Assembly: GCA_937910305.1 (NCBI GenBank)
Contig: CALEPS010000022.1
Coordinates: 1-34,564, forward strand
Length of the DNA: 34,564 nt
Source: an uncultured Bacteroidales bacterium
GTDB taxonomy: Bacteria; Bacteroidota; Bacteroidia; Bacteroidales; Paludibacteraceae
Direction of reading: 5' to 3'
In this document: positions 16,068 through 24,512 of the stretch, piece by piece
Position numbering within the stretch: position 1 is the stretch's first letter
Layout of the letters: the number at the start of each line of letters is the position of its first letter
Notes under the pieces: model-generated
What the model saw: only the letters and a program-made list of their open reading frames with translations
What the model was told of the DNA's origin: nothing
The model's database searches: none
Position numbers and translations under genes: made by a program

Positions 16068-18350
16068 ATGCAGAATGAACAAGAAATAAGGGAAGAACTA
16101 AAACGGGTACTCCAAAATACTCCGAATGATTATTCACGTATATTAGAACTTTCCAATCAATTAGCAGCTAACGATGCATACCATGTCCGTTTCTCTGTAG
16201 ATTCTGGTATAATTAATCGTCTCGGAAACGAATTAGTGGGGAAAAGAGAAACGGCGGTAGGAGAGTTGATTAAAAATGCATATGACGCAGATGCTACGCA
16301 GGTAGATTTGGTTTTTGAACATGCGTGGACATCGGGTGGAACTTTAAGAATAGAGGATACGGGAAATGGCATGACGAGAGAGCAGCTGATAAACGGCTTT
16401 ATGCGTCTGTCTTCTGCCAGCAAAGTGAATGAACCGTATTCGCCAATCTATCATCGTGCCAGAGCAGGTAAAAAAGGAATAGGGCGTTTTGCAGCGCAAC
16501 GCTTGGGAAGAAAACTAACAATCATAACACAAACAAACAAAAGTTCGTATGCAATAAAAGTTACGTTTGATTGGGATCTTTTTATTAGCGATACGGAATT
16601 ATGGAGCGTAGAGGCACAAATTGAGGAAATCCCGAAAAAAAAAGATCATGGGACAGATTTAATTATTGAAGATTTACGGGAGGGGTGGACGGATGCATTG
16701 TTAGCAAAGACGAATAGAAGTGTAATGGCTTTACTGCAACCTTATCCCATTGAGAAAATTGAAGAAACATGTTCTGATCCTGGCTTCCAAATTAATTTCT
16801 ATCGTGATAATGTATCGCCTAAAACAAAGATAATAGATAGTACCGAATCTGTGTATAATTTGGCTCTCGCCGAAATCGAAGGCGGTGTAGACAAAGATGG
16901 ATATGCACATTGGTCTATGAGAAGCGCGCGATTGAAAGATGATTCACATTTTGATTCAGATAAGAGTAAAAAGAATGAGATATTTCCCCTCTTAGCAGGG
17001 GTTAAATTAAAGGCGTTTTATTACATATATGAAGCCTCCCTGTTCCCTCGTGGAGCGATGAAATACGTAAAAGATTTAGCATCGGAATATGGCGGAATAA
17101 GAGTGTATAGAAATGGCTTTAGAGTGTTGCCATATGGTGAAAAAGGAAACGACTGGTTAGGCTTAGATGAATCTGTAACAAAACGTGCAATATTGAGTCC
17201 TCACCAGAATAGTAATTTTTTTGGTATAGTAGAACTAAAAGGTGAGCATCTTTTAACAGAATTTGAGGAAACTGCGAGTAGAGAAGGCTTAATAGAAAAT
17301 GAAGCTTATGATGAGTTGACGAGATGTATATTCCTAATGCTGACATCGGTCGTGTTGCGCATTTCTGAGTTGCGCGGACGAAAAGGACGTGCTGCGCAAA
17401 AAGACTGGGATAAAAATCCAACCATCAAGGTAGATGCTGCACTAGAGGAACTTCGGAATATCTTTGATACGGATCAAAATGAGGAACGAGAATCATCAGA
17501 ATCAGAAGGTAATTCCGGAAGATGGAGTTTTTATAATCAAGCGAAAGCACTTATAGATGAAATACATACTAAGAGACTGGAAGAAAAAAATGCGATAGAA
17601 TCTCTATTGGATGAAATTAAAATGTTGCGTGTGCTAGCAAGCGTAGGGCTTGTCGTCGGCGAGTTTGTGCATGAAGTAAAACGATTCTTACCCGCTTTCA
17701 GAAATTCAATAGATATTATTAGATCTATGACAACGCGTGAAGAAAGAATGCAGCAGATAATTTCAGAACTTGAGGGGCAGATAGAAGGTTTTACTAGTTA
17801 CACATCTTATTTTGAAACGAATATATCACAGAATATAGTTAGACAGTTAGTTCCTATCGCACCGCATAAACAAGTTATGGATTTTATAAAGGTAATAGCA
17901 AATGATCTGTCTCGATCAAATATTGTAATGGAGAAGCCTGTGCTAAATGGGATTAATTTGAGGACGGTATCCATGCATCCTTCCGAATGGATGTCCATCC
18001 TTTTTAATCTTTATACAAATTCTAAAAAAGCAATTCTTAAAGCGCACAATCCAGATAAACGCATATTTATTAGTGTTGGAGAGGATGCAAAAAATGTGAT
18101 ACTTGAATTTTCAGATACGGGAATAGGAATCCCTGAAAAAGATTGGGAAAATGTATTTGAAGCATTTTTTACAACTTCGAAGCCAATAGATTTTAATCAA
18201 TCTAGTCAGGCATTGTCAGGTTCTGGATTAGGGCTAAAAATAGTGAGAGATATTATTGAAAGTTACGGGGGCACAATCAAGGTAGTTTCTCCCATATTTG
18301 ATTATGCCACTACGATTAGAATAATGATCCCTAAAAGTATACAAATATGA
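16068..18350 (+). CDS. Dual GHKL ATPase: N-terminal MORC/Hsp90-like module and C-terminal histidine-kinase-like module
   Basis: Two separate GHKL (Bergerat-fold) ATP sites are visible. The first has E66-LIKN70-AYDADAT, then D97-TGNGM and GKKGIGRFA (135-143), as in MutL/MORC/Hsp90-like ATPases of restriction-type clusters. Near residue 530 is VVGEFVHEVKRFLPAF, whose H535-E536 resembles a histidine-kinase H-box. The C-terminal module (about 640-755) has N651 in LFNLYTNSKKAI, FSDTGIGIPE and GSGLGLKIV, a typical kinase catalytic domain. The protein is cytoplasmic, with no membrane segment. The downstream receiver-like gene overlaps its stop (ATGA). Such a double-ATPase layout suggests an ATP-driven DNA clamp joined to a phosphorelay; this is inference. 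Confidence 0.88.
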   Translation: MQNEQEIREELKRVLQNTPNDYSRILELSNQLAANDAYHVRFSVDSGIINRLGNELVGKRETAVGELIKNAYDADATQVDLVFEHAWTSGGTLRIEDTGNGMTREQLINGFMRLSSASKVNEPYSPIYHRARAGKKGIGRFAAQRLGRKLTIITQTNKSSYAIKVTFDWDLFISDTELWSVEAQIEEIPKKKDHGTDLIIEDLREGWTDALLAKTNRSVMALLQPYPIEKIEETCSDPGFQINFYRDNVSPKTKIIDSTESVYNLALAEIEGGVDKDGYAHWSMRSARLKDDSHFDSDKSKKNEIFPLLAGVKLKAFYYIYEASLFPRGAMKYVKDLASEYGGIRVYRNGFRVLPYGEKGNDWLGLDESVTKRAILSPHQNSNFFGIVELKGEHLLTEFEETASREGLIENEAYDELTRCIFLMLTSVVLRISELRGRKGRAAQKDWDKNPTIKVDAALEELRNIFDTDQNEERESSESEGNSGRWSFYNQAKALIDEIHTKRLEEKNAIESLLDEIKMLRVLASVGLVVGEFVHEVKRFLPAFRNSIDIIRSMTTREERMQQIISELEGQIEGFTSYTSYFETNISQNIVRQLVPIAPHKQVMDFIKVIANDLSRSNIVMEKPVLNGINLRTVSMHPSEWMSILFNLYTNSKKAILKAHNPDKRIFISVGEDAKNVILEFSDTGIGIPEKDWENVFEAFFTTSKPIDFNQSSQALSGSGLGLKIVRDIIESYGGTIKVVSPIFDYATTIRIMIPKSIQI

Positions 18351-19438
18351 AAAAGTATCTGTATTTAGATGATGAGGCACTTGATGCCATAAAACCTATT
18401 ATTGATGGATTGAATAGGAGCGGTAAGATTGTGGTAGAACGGGTTCCTTTGGAGCAAGACGAGACGATAGATCGAGTATATAGTTCATTAAGAAAAATTC
18501 AATATGATGGTATTATCGTAGACTATATGTTAAATGGTACTGGTCCTTTCCATATTGGATGTAACTCTCATTCCATCGCTCAATATCTCCGGGATTTAGC
18601 GGAACAAGGAGAAAGCAAATCGTTTCCTATAGTATTATGTTCAACGAATCAGAACATTAAAAGGCAGTTGCAAAATGGATATACAAGCAATGATTTATAC
18701 GATTTTCATTTTGCAAAAGATATAGATATTAACTATGAACTGATCGCATCAAGATTGGAAAATATTGCTGTCGGATATGAAGAGATAATAAAATCAGGGA
18801 AAGACATCAGTCATATCTTAAAGAGAGCTATATCCAACCTAGATCCGCGACCATTTGAACCTTTTGCAAAAAGTATTCAGACAAAACGATGTGCAGATTT
18901 GATTTTGCAGGATTTCTTTAAATTTTCGGGGTTATTAATATCGGAGGAGATTTTGTGCGCTCGTTTAGGAATTGCAAAAGTTGGTTCGTATAAAGAAATC
19001 TTATCCATTTTCGATCGTGCAAAATATTCGGGCGTGTTTAATGAACTTGGGCGCTACTATTGGTTTGATATAGTGTCCGGAATTTTTCGTGAGTATTTTA
19101 ATGAAAATATGGCATCTTTAGACGCTGAAGAAAAAGTGGAACTGATGAAGAGGAAATTCGTCAAAGCATCATTAGAGGTTGCTCCTATCGGTGTAAATAA
19201 TAATAGTAAGAGATATTGGACAACCTGTGAGAAGACAGGAGTAGCCTTAGATCCAATGGAAGGGTATCGTTTGAAGGAAGCGATAGTTTTGAAGCCATGG
19301 CAAGAACCTCATTATGTGTCTTTTTCTGCAATTTCCGATGGATATGTTGACTATAGTGATGTGATAGAAAGTGATCTTGAACGATATACGAGAAAGGTGG
19401 ATTTCATATCAAAAAGAAAAAATAATGGGAAAGAATGA
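18347..19438 (+). CDS. Response-regulator receiver-like protein with unknown C-terminal domain
   Basis: The N-terminus reads as a receiver domain: an acidic pair in YLYLDDE (D8, D9), a phospho-acceptor-like D59 in GIIVDYML, a Ser/Thr strand in FPIVLCSTNQN and a Lys in FHFAKD (about 122). These are the canonical receiver positions. From about residue 150 to 363 is a helical and mixed region that I do not recognise; no DNA-binding helix-turn-helix is clear. The start overlaps the stop of the dual-GHKL gene (ATGA), which supports a kinase-receiver pair. The next gene overlaps its end by 14 bases. Confidence 0.75.
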   Translation: MKKYLYLDDEALDAIKPIIDGLNRSGKIVVERVPLEQDETIDRVYSSLRKIQYDGIIVDYMLNGTGPFHIGCNSHSIAQYLRDLAEQGESKSFPIVLCSTNQNIKRQLQNGYTSNDLYDFHFAKDIDINYELIASRLENIAVGYEEIIKSGKDISHILKRAISNLDPRPFEPFAKSIQTKRCADLILQDFFKFSGLLISEEILCARLGIAKVGSYKEILSIFDRAKYSGVFNELGRYYWFDIVSGIFREYFNENMASLDAEEKVELMKRKFVKASLEVAPIGVNNNSKRYWTTCEKTGVALDPMEGYRLKEAIVLKPWQEPHYVSFSAISDGYVDYSDVIESDLERYTRKVDFISKRKNNGKE

Positions 19439-20159
19439 GTTTGAAGGTATAAAAAGACAAGTATGCACTAAGATTGATTATTTATATGAAGCCTTATGTG
19501 CATCAATTCCTTCCATAAAAGCAGAGTCTCTGCTCCAGAGCAAAATTAGCATAAATAGTTCTCCTTTTGTATATCAGAATGAGCGAATAAATTGTTCTAT
19601 CGAAGATATAATTTTGACGATTCCTTCATCAGAAATCAGACATTTATACAGATCTGATGAGAAGAATATTGATAATGTCGAACTTCGTTTGTCACTGAAC
19701 GGATGTATAAATGCTAATACATGGAAGGATAAGGATAAAAATCCTTGGGAAACATTAACTTTGAAAACCAAACTAATAGTTTTGACAATGACAGGTATGT
19801 ATACAAGAAATTTTCATGTAGACTTAATAGAAGATAATGAGAATATTTATCAAGAAGTTCATCCATTGTCTCATATACATTTTCATGGCACAAGTGATAA
19901 TTGCGAGAAAAATGTAGAAATTGATGTTCCGCGTCTGGTACATTTCCCCCTGGATATGGTTCTTGGGTTATCGGTAGCACTGCGGAATTATTTGCCAGCA
20001 GCATACGAAAAATTAAAAAACAATCCTATATATCTAGGATTGTGCTACGAAAGTCAAAAACGATTATTAGTTCCATATTTTAATGTCTATAGAAATGGGA
20101 TAGGTGTGGATGGCAAAGCGAACAAAACAATTCAAAAAGTATGTCCTTATCTGGTGTAA
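19425..20159 (+). CDS. Unknown protein with HPxSHxHFHG motif, 244 aa
   Basis: I do not recognise this family. I chose the ATG at 19425, giving MGKNEFEGI and a 14-base overlap with the receiver-like gene; an earlier in-frame ATG (19371) would overlap far more. The most striking feature is EVHPLSHIHFHG, with four His at residues 147, 150, 152 and 154, which could bind metal. It is followed by PRLVHFPLDMVLGLSVALRNYLP, probably a helix, and a conserved-looking ESQKRLLVPYF. No membrane segment is seen. The methylase gene starts 19 bases before its end, so the two are translationally coupled. Confidence 0.6.
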   Translation: MGKNEFEGIKRQVCTKIDYLYEALCASIPSIKAESLLQSKISINSSPFVYQNERINCSIEDIILTIPSSEIRHLYRSDEKNIDNVELRLSLNGCINANTWKDKDKNPWETLTLKTKLIVLTMTGMYTRNFHVDLIEDNENIYQEVHPLSHIHFHGTSDNCEKNVEIDVPRLVHFPLDMVLGLSVALRNYLPAAYEKLKNNPIYLGLCYESQKRLLVPYFNVYRNGIGVDGKANKTIQKVCPYLV

Positions 20160-22003
20160 ATAGAAATATTCTCTCATTCTTAAAGCAAATAAACTATTTG
20201 AAACCTCATCAAATAGATGCTTTGATTGTGGCGACATTTTTAGAATATAATAATCTTGTTTCGGCAAATACCATAGTCCCAAAATTAAATGACGCAGAAA
20301 CAATGCTACAACAGCAGTTTATTGCTAAATGGCATCAGTATCAGCAGTCTTTTTATCTGGAGGATTTGATAGAATTATTCGAATTTGTTGTTTCTCCTGC
20401 AGAAAAAGAAGTAAATGGTGCTGTTTATACACCTCAATACATACGGGAATATATAGTAAATGAGGTATTTAAAACGATTGATGAGAGAGAGAGCGCACAT
20501 GTGGTAATAGGAGATTTGTCATGTGGTTGTGGAGGCTTTCTAATGACCGTAGCGCAAAAACTACATCAGCAATACGGCTTGACATATACATGGATATATC
20601 AACACAATATTGTGGGGGTAGATGTTGCTTTGTATAGTGTGAACCGTACTAAAATAATTTTGAAATTATTAGCATTGTTGGATAATGAAGTTGTCGAAGA
20701 AGGAATGAATATTTATTGTCAAAACTCTTTGTCCTATGACTTTAATGATATTGACGTCGTACGAAAACGAAATGGTTTTGATGCTATTGTCGGAAATCCT
20801 CCATATGTCAGCTCTTCTAAAATGTCAAGCGCGACAAAAAGTCTGGTTGCACGTTTTGAAGTAGCGAAGAGTGGAAAGGCAGATTTGTACATTCCTTTCT
20901 TCCAATTAGCAATAGAGGCCTTACGTCATAATGGAATACTAGGTTATATTACTGTTAATAATTTCTATCGGAGTGTAAATGGGCGGGCACTAAGGAAGTG
21001 GCTCGCAAATAACGAGTATTATATTAAGTTAATAGATTTTGGTGGTGAGCAGATATTTAAAAGTCGTACTACGTATACTTGTTTGTGTTTCATCCATAAT
21101 AAGTCAAGAGGATGTATTGATTACGTAAAATCTACGAAGAAAAATTTGAATGGATTATTAGATAAAGATTATGTTTCAATAGAATATAAACACTTAGATC
21201 ATTTTAAAGGTTGGTTATTAGCCTCAAAACAAATGGCTAATTTTATATCTCAAGTGGAAAAGTGCGGTAAATCTTTAGGAGCCCAATATCCTATAGTAAA
21301 TGGTTTTGCAACATTAAATAATAAGATATATGTCTTTCGTCCTGTTACAGAAGATGATCATACATACACAATTGAAGACAAATATGGTCTGTTCCGAGTT
21401 GAAAAATCACTATGCAAGGATGCTATCAAGCCAAATATTTTACAATCCGAGGAAGATATCTTGTCATACATGGAGAAGGTAATATTTCCATACCGCATGA
21501 ATGGTAAAAAAATGTCATTAATACCAGAAGATGAACTAATGAGAGATTATCCATTAGCATACCGATATTTATCTGCTCATAAAACAGAACTAGCAAAGCG
21601 TGACAACGGAATGCGAGAGTATGCTGCATGGTATGGATATGGAAGAAGTCAGGCATTAAATATTCCCGGCTACAAATTATTATTTCCATATATAGCAGAA
21701 CATCCGCGTTTTATCTTGACAGACAGAAAAGATTTATTATTTTACAATGGGTATGCTATTTGTTCTGATAATATTAAAGAATTGATTTTTTTGAAGAAGA
21801 TATTGAGCACAAATCTATTTTGGAAATATATATGTGCAACAAGTAAACCTTACAATAATGGTTATTATGCCCTAGCTAAAAACTATATAAAGTATTTTGG
21901 AATACCAAACTTTTCTGAAGAACAAAAAGAGCGGATTATTCAGGAAAAGGATATTGATAGATTAAATATTTACATAAAGGAATTTTATTTAAGTATAGAA
22001 TGA
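20141..22003 (+). CDS. Adenine-N6 DNA methyltransferase (Eco57I/TaqI-like) with C-terminal specificity region
   Basis: It transfers a methyl group from S-adenosylmethionine to adenine in DNA. The AdoMet-binding motif I is DLSCGCGGFL (125-134), preceded by GAVYTPQYI (93-101), and the catalytic motif IV is N219-PPY222 in AIVGNPPYVSS. After about residue 330 comes a TaqI-like target-recognition region (LYLASKQ-like and YPLAYRYLSAHKTEL segments). The length of 620 fits a fused methylase-specificity protein with no nuclease domain visible at the N-terminus. Its ATG lies inside the upstream gene and its TGA overlaps the ATG of the next glycosyltransferase. It may protect host DNA from the AIPR effector or mark sites for the ATPase. 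Confidence 0.88.
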   Translation: MSLSGVNRNILSFLKQINYLKPHQIDALIVATFLEYNNLVSANTIVPKLNDAETMLQQQFIAKWHQYQQSFYLEDLIELFEFVVSPAEKEVNGAVYTPQYIREYIVNEVFKTIDERESAHVVIGDLSCGCGGFLMTVAQKLHQQYGLTYTWIYQHNIVGVDVALYSVNRTKIILKLLALLDNEVVEEGMNIYCQNSLSYDFNDIDVVRKRNGFDAIVGNPPYVSSSKMSSATKSLVARFEVAKSGKADLYIPFFQLAIEALRHNGILGYITVNNFYRSVNGRALRKWLANNEYYIKLIDFGGEQIFKSRTTYTCLCFIHNKSRGCIDYVKSTKKNLNGLLDKDYVSIEYKHLDHFKGWLLASKQMANFISQVEKCGKSLGAQYPIVNGFATLNNKIYVFRPVTEDDHTYTIEDKYGLFRVEKSLCKDAIKPNILQSEEDILSYMEKVIFPYRMNGKKMSLIPEDELMRDYPLAYRYLSAHKTELAKRDNGMREYAAWYGYGRSQALNIPGYKLLFPYIAEHPRFILTDRKDLLFYNGYAICSDNIKELIFLKKILSTNLFWKYICATSKPYNNGYYALAKNYIKYFGIPNFSEEQKERIIQEKDIDRLNIYIKEFYLSIE

Positions 22004-22869
22004 AAAACAATCAACCTCTTTTTTCGGTACTGATTGCCAATTATAATAACGGCAAATATTTGATGGAGGCGATAGAAAGCGTCCGTCAGCAGACATATAC
22101 TAATTGGGAGATAATTCTTGTGGATGATGCATCTACGGATAACTCCAAAGAATTATACAAAGAGTTAGAGAAGGACAATCGTATTCATATCTATTATAAC
22201 GACTCCAATAAAGGCTGCGGCTATACCAAGCGTCGTTGTGCAGAATTAGCCAACGGTGAAATATGCGGTTTCCTTGATCCGGATGATGCGTTATTGTCGG
22301 AAGCATTGCAAGTGATGGTGGAAGCGCATAAGAATCATCCGGAGGCGAGTTTGGTGTATTCGCAGCATGTAATCTCGGATGCAAATCTGCAAAATCGAAC
22401 TCAACCTATCGGCTCTCCGTTAGAGGAAGGAAAAACATATCTGGAATCTACTAAAGGTGGTCCTACTTTATTCGCGACATTCAAACGCCAATTATATATA
22501 CAATCAGGTGGAATCAGCACAATCTACAAACGAGCAGTAGACCAAGATTTGTATTTGCGGTTGGAGGAGGTTGGTGATATCATATTTGTTAAACAAGCAT
22601 TATATATATATAGGCAGGGCACAGGGCAGAATATATCTCTTGGTGCTATTAATGAATGGAAAGCGCTTTGTTGGGATATGTATGCGCGTATTGAGGCTTG
22701 TATTCGTAGAGGCGTTGAGATAGACAATGCGGCTTTCTTGCAAATCCTTAATCAGATGAATGAAATATCTGCAGCTGCGGCTCTTGCAAAAGAAAAAGAA
22801 ATCAGAGTATCCAAAGCATATCTGATAGGACGCTTGCTGTTGAAACCTTTTCGTTGGATAGGAAAATAG
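22000..22869 (+). CDS. Glycosyltransferase family 2
   Basis: This is a GT-A fold glycosyltransferase: FSVLIANYNNGKYL (residues 8-21), ILVDDASTDNS (39-49), the D93-PDD96 metal site in GFLDPDDAL and a following VYSQHVISD. The length of 289 is normal for a catalytic domain alone. The start overlaps the methylase stop in an ATGA, so it would be translated from the same transcript as the defence-like operon. It marks the right edge of the second accessory cassette. Confidence 0.9.
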   Translation: MKNNQPLFSVLIANYNNGKYLMEAIESVRQQTYTNWEIILVDDASTDNSKELYKELEKDNRIHIYYNDSNKGCGYTKRRCAELANGEICGFLDPDDALLSEALQVMVEAHKNHPEASLVYSQHVISDANLQNRTQPIGSPLEEGKTYLESTKGGPTLFATFKRQLYIQSGGISTIYKRAVDQDLYLRLEEVGDIIFVKQALYIYRQGTGQNISLGAINEWKALCWDMYARIEACIRRGVEIDNAAFLQILNQMNEISAAAALAKEKEIRVSKAYLIGRLLLKPFRWIGK

Positions 22870-22883
22870 ATCGTAAGGTGAAA

Positions 22884-23837
22884 ATGAAAGTATCGGTAAT
22901 AATTCCGACATATAATCGTTCACACATGATTTGTGATGCGTTAAGAAGTCTCTGCCAACAGGATCTGCCGGCGGATGATTTCGAAGTGCTTGTGGTGGAT
23001 AATAACTCCAAAGATGAAACAAAGAAAGTAGTAGAGCAATATATTGCTAATCATAAAGATTGCAACGTCCGTTATATCTTCGAACCACGTCAGGGAGATT
23101 ATTTTGCTCGAAATCGTGGCGCAGAAGAAGCGAAGGGAAAATATTTGGTATTTACTGATGATGATGCATTGTTTGATGTCGATTATTTGAGTACTATACT
23201 GAATCTATTTGAGATGTATCCTTATGTGGGTGTAGTTGGAACTCGTATTGTAGTAAAATGGGAAGGCGGCACTCCGGCGAGGTGGATTAAACCATATGAA
23301 TATTTGCTCGGAGCATTATCATATAGTTCTAAAGGTTATGTTATATGGTCGTCTGGAATGTATGTCAATAATGGCAGTTTAGCCGTAAAACGCGATTTGT
23401 ACATTTCTGTAGGAGGCATTAATCCTGCTCAAATAGGTGATTACATCATAGGTGATGCGGAAGGTGGATTCTGCAGGAAAATACATCAATTAGGAATACC
23501 GATGGCATTTACGGATGATGTAACCATGTGGCATCGACAGTTCGTTGGTAAAAATGATACGATAAAAGATATATGTCGAAGATTTGAAAATAATATAGGG
23601 ATAACACAAGCATACACAGAGGTAATTATTAAAGGAGAAAACCAGAAACATAAATTATATCCATACATTTTAAAAATGATATGGTATATGGTAACAGCAC
23701 GACGTCGTAAAACCCTCCGGCAGTATTTTCAATATAAAGCAGAAAAGAAATATAACGAGTATATTGATCGGTATCAACACGATGAAAAATTGAAGCAGCT
23801 ATTGCAACAGAATGTATATGAGTGGAACCATATCTAA
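22884..23837 (+). CDS. Glycosyltransferase family 2
   Basis: I chose the ATG at 22884 (MKVSVIIPTYNRSH), with AAGGTG 4-9 bases upstream; an upstream TTG frame would overlap the previous gene. GT2 features are VVDNNSKDET (38-47), the acidic FTDDDALF (90-97) and WSSGMYVNNGSLAVKR, common in this group. There are about 317 residues. It follows the previous GT after 14 bases and precedes the acetyltransferase by 9. The specific sugar is unknown. Confidence 0.9.
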   Translation: MKVSVIIPTYNRSHMICDALRSLCQQDLPADDFEVLVVDNNSKDETKKVVEQYIANHKDCNVRYIFEPRQGDYFARNRGAEEAKGKYLVFTDDDALFDVDYLSTILNLFEMYPYVGVVGTRIVVKWEGGTPARWIKPYEYLLGALSYSSKGYVIWSSGMYVNNGSLAVKRDLYISVGGINPAQIGDYIIGDAEGGFCRKIHQLGIPMAFTDDVTMWHRQFVGKNDTIKDICRRFENNIGITQAYTEVIIKGENQKHKLYPYILKMIWYMVTARRRKTLRQYFQYKAEKKYNEYIDRYQHDEKLKQLLQQNVYEWNHI

Positions 23838-23846
23838 AAAGGAACT

Positions 23847-24510
23847 ATGAAATTTGCTGCATTATATAGGCTTGGTAAGCAAAATGACGGTTTTTCTATA
23901 GGATTGCTGTTGAGGCACATATATTATAAATTGCGATACAATCTCAATATGGTCTTGGATAATTCTGTTTCTATAGTAAATCCTCGCAATATACAGATTC
24001 CCAAGGGGAGGCTTGAAGTGGGATTTGTAGGACCAGAGTTTGTTATGAGAAGTGATAAGACATTGTTGTGTTGTTTGGGAAAAGTGTCCGTGTCCGGGAG
24101 AGTGCGTATAAACAAGGGATGTAGAGTCTATGTTGCTCCTAAAGCACAATTGTTTCTCTCTGATTGTTTCGTCAATTCGAATGTTATAATTATGTGTGAA
24201 CATGGTGTAACAATCGGTGCTAATTCAGCAATAGGCTGGGGAACACAAATAATTGATGATGATTATCACTCGATACAATATGCGAATAGTTGCAACGCAG
24301 GGTTCTGTGCCGATGTTCGCGGGGGGGGGGGTAGAAATTGGTAATCATGTACTTATAGGAAATAATTGTTTTATATATAAAGGAGTCAAGATTGCAGATG
24401 GTTGTGTTGTGGCATCTAATAGTGTCTTGAAACAATCTTTTGCAACTCCGAATAAATTAATATCAGGAAATCCTGCACGTGAAATTAAAGATGTTGTAAA
24501 TTGGAACTAG
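23847..24510 (+). CDS. LbH-type sugar O-acetyltransferase, split by a (G)11 tract, currently out of frame
   Basis: The N-terminal frame (23847-24344) encodes hexapeptide-repeat coils and IIDDDYHSIQ, with the catalytic-type His, then reads VRGGGGRNW and stops. The C-terminal frame (through 24510) resumes with GGGVEIGNHVLIGNNCFIYKGV and ends NPAREIKDVV, the usual end of the left-handed beta-helix domain. Removing one G (10) or adding two (13) joins them into a single ORF of about 220 residues, normal for this family. As read, the gene is OFF. The tract encodes a Gly linker that would tolerate length change. The enzyme would use acetyl-CoA and a sugar hydroxyl. An error in reading a G run is a real alternative. 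Confidence 0.82.
24321..24331 (+). repeat. (G)11 homopolymer within a coding region
   Basis: There are eleven consecutive G after CGC. With 10 or 13 G the acetyltransferase reads through; with 11 it terminates 11 bases after the tract. Confidence 0.95.
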
Positions 24511-24512
24511 TT

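Noticed and set aside
16635..16643. Nine-A run in the dual-GHKL gene
   Set aside because: A runs of this length are common in AT-rich coding DNA and the frame is intact; not enough to call a switch.
20483..20493. Short GA repeat in the methylase gene
   Set aside because: Only about five units and in frame; too short to support a slippage switch.
22604..22614. Short TA-rich repeat in a GT2 gene
   Set aside because: Only about five TA units, in frame, and expected by chance in this base composition.
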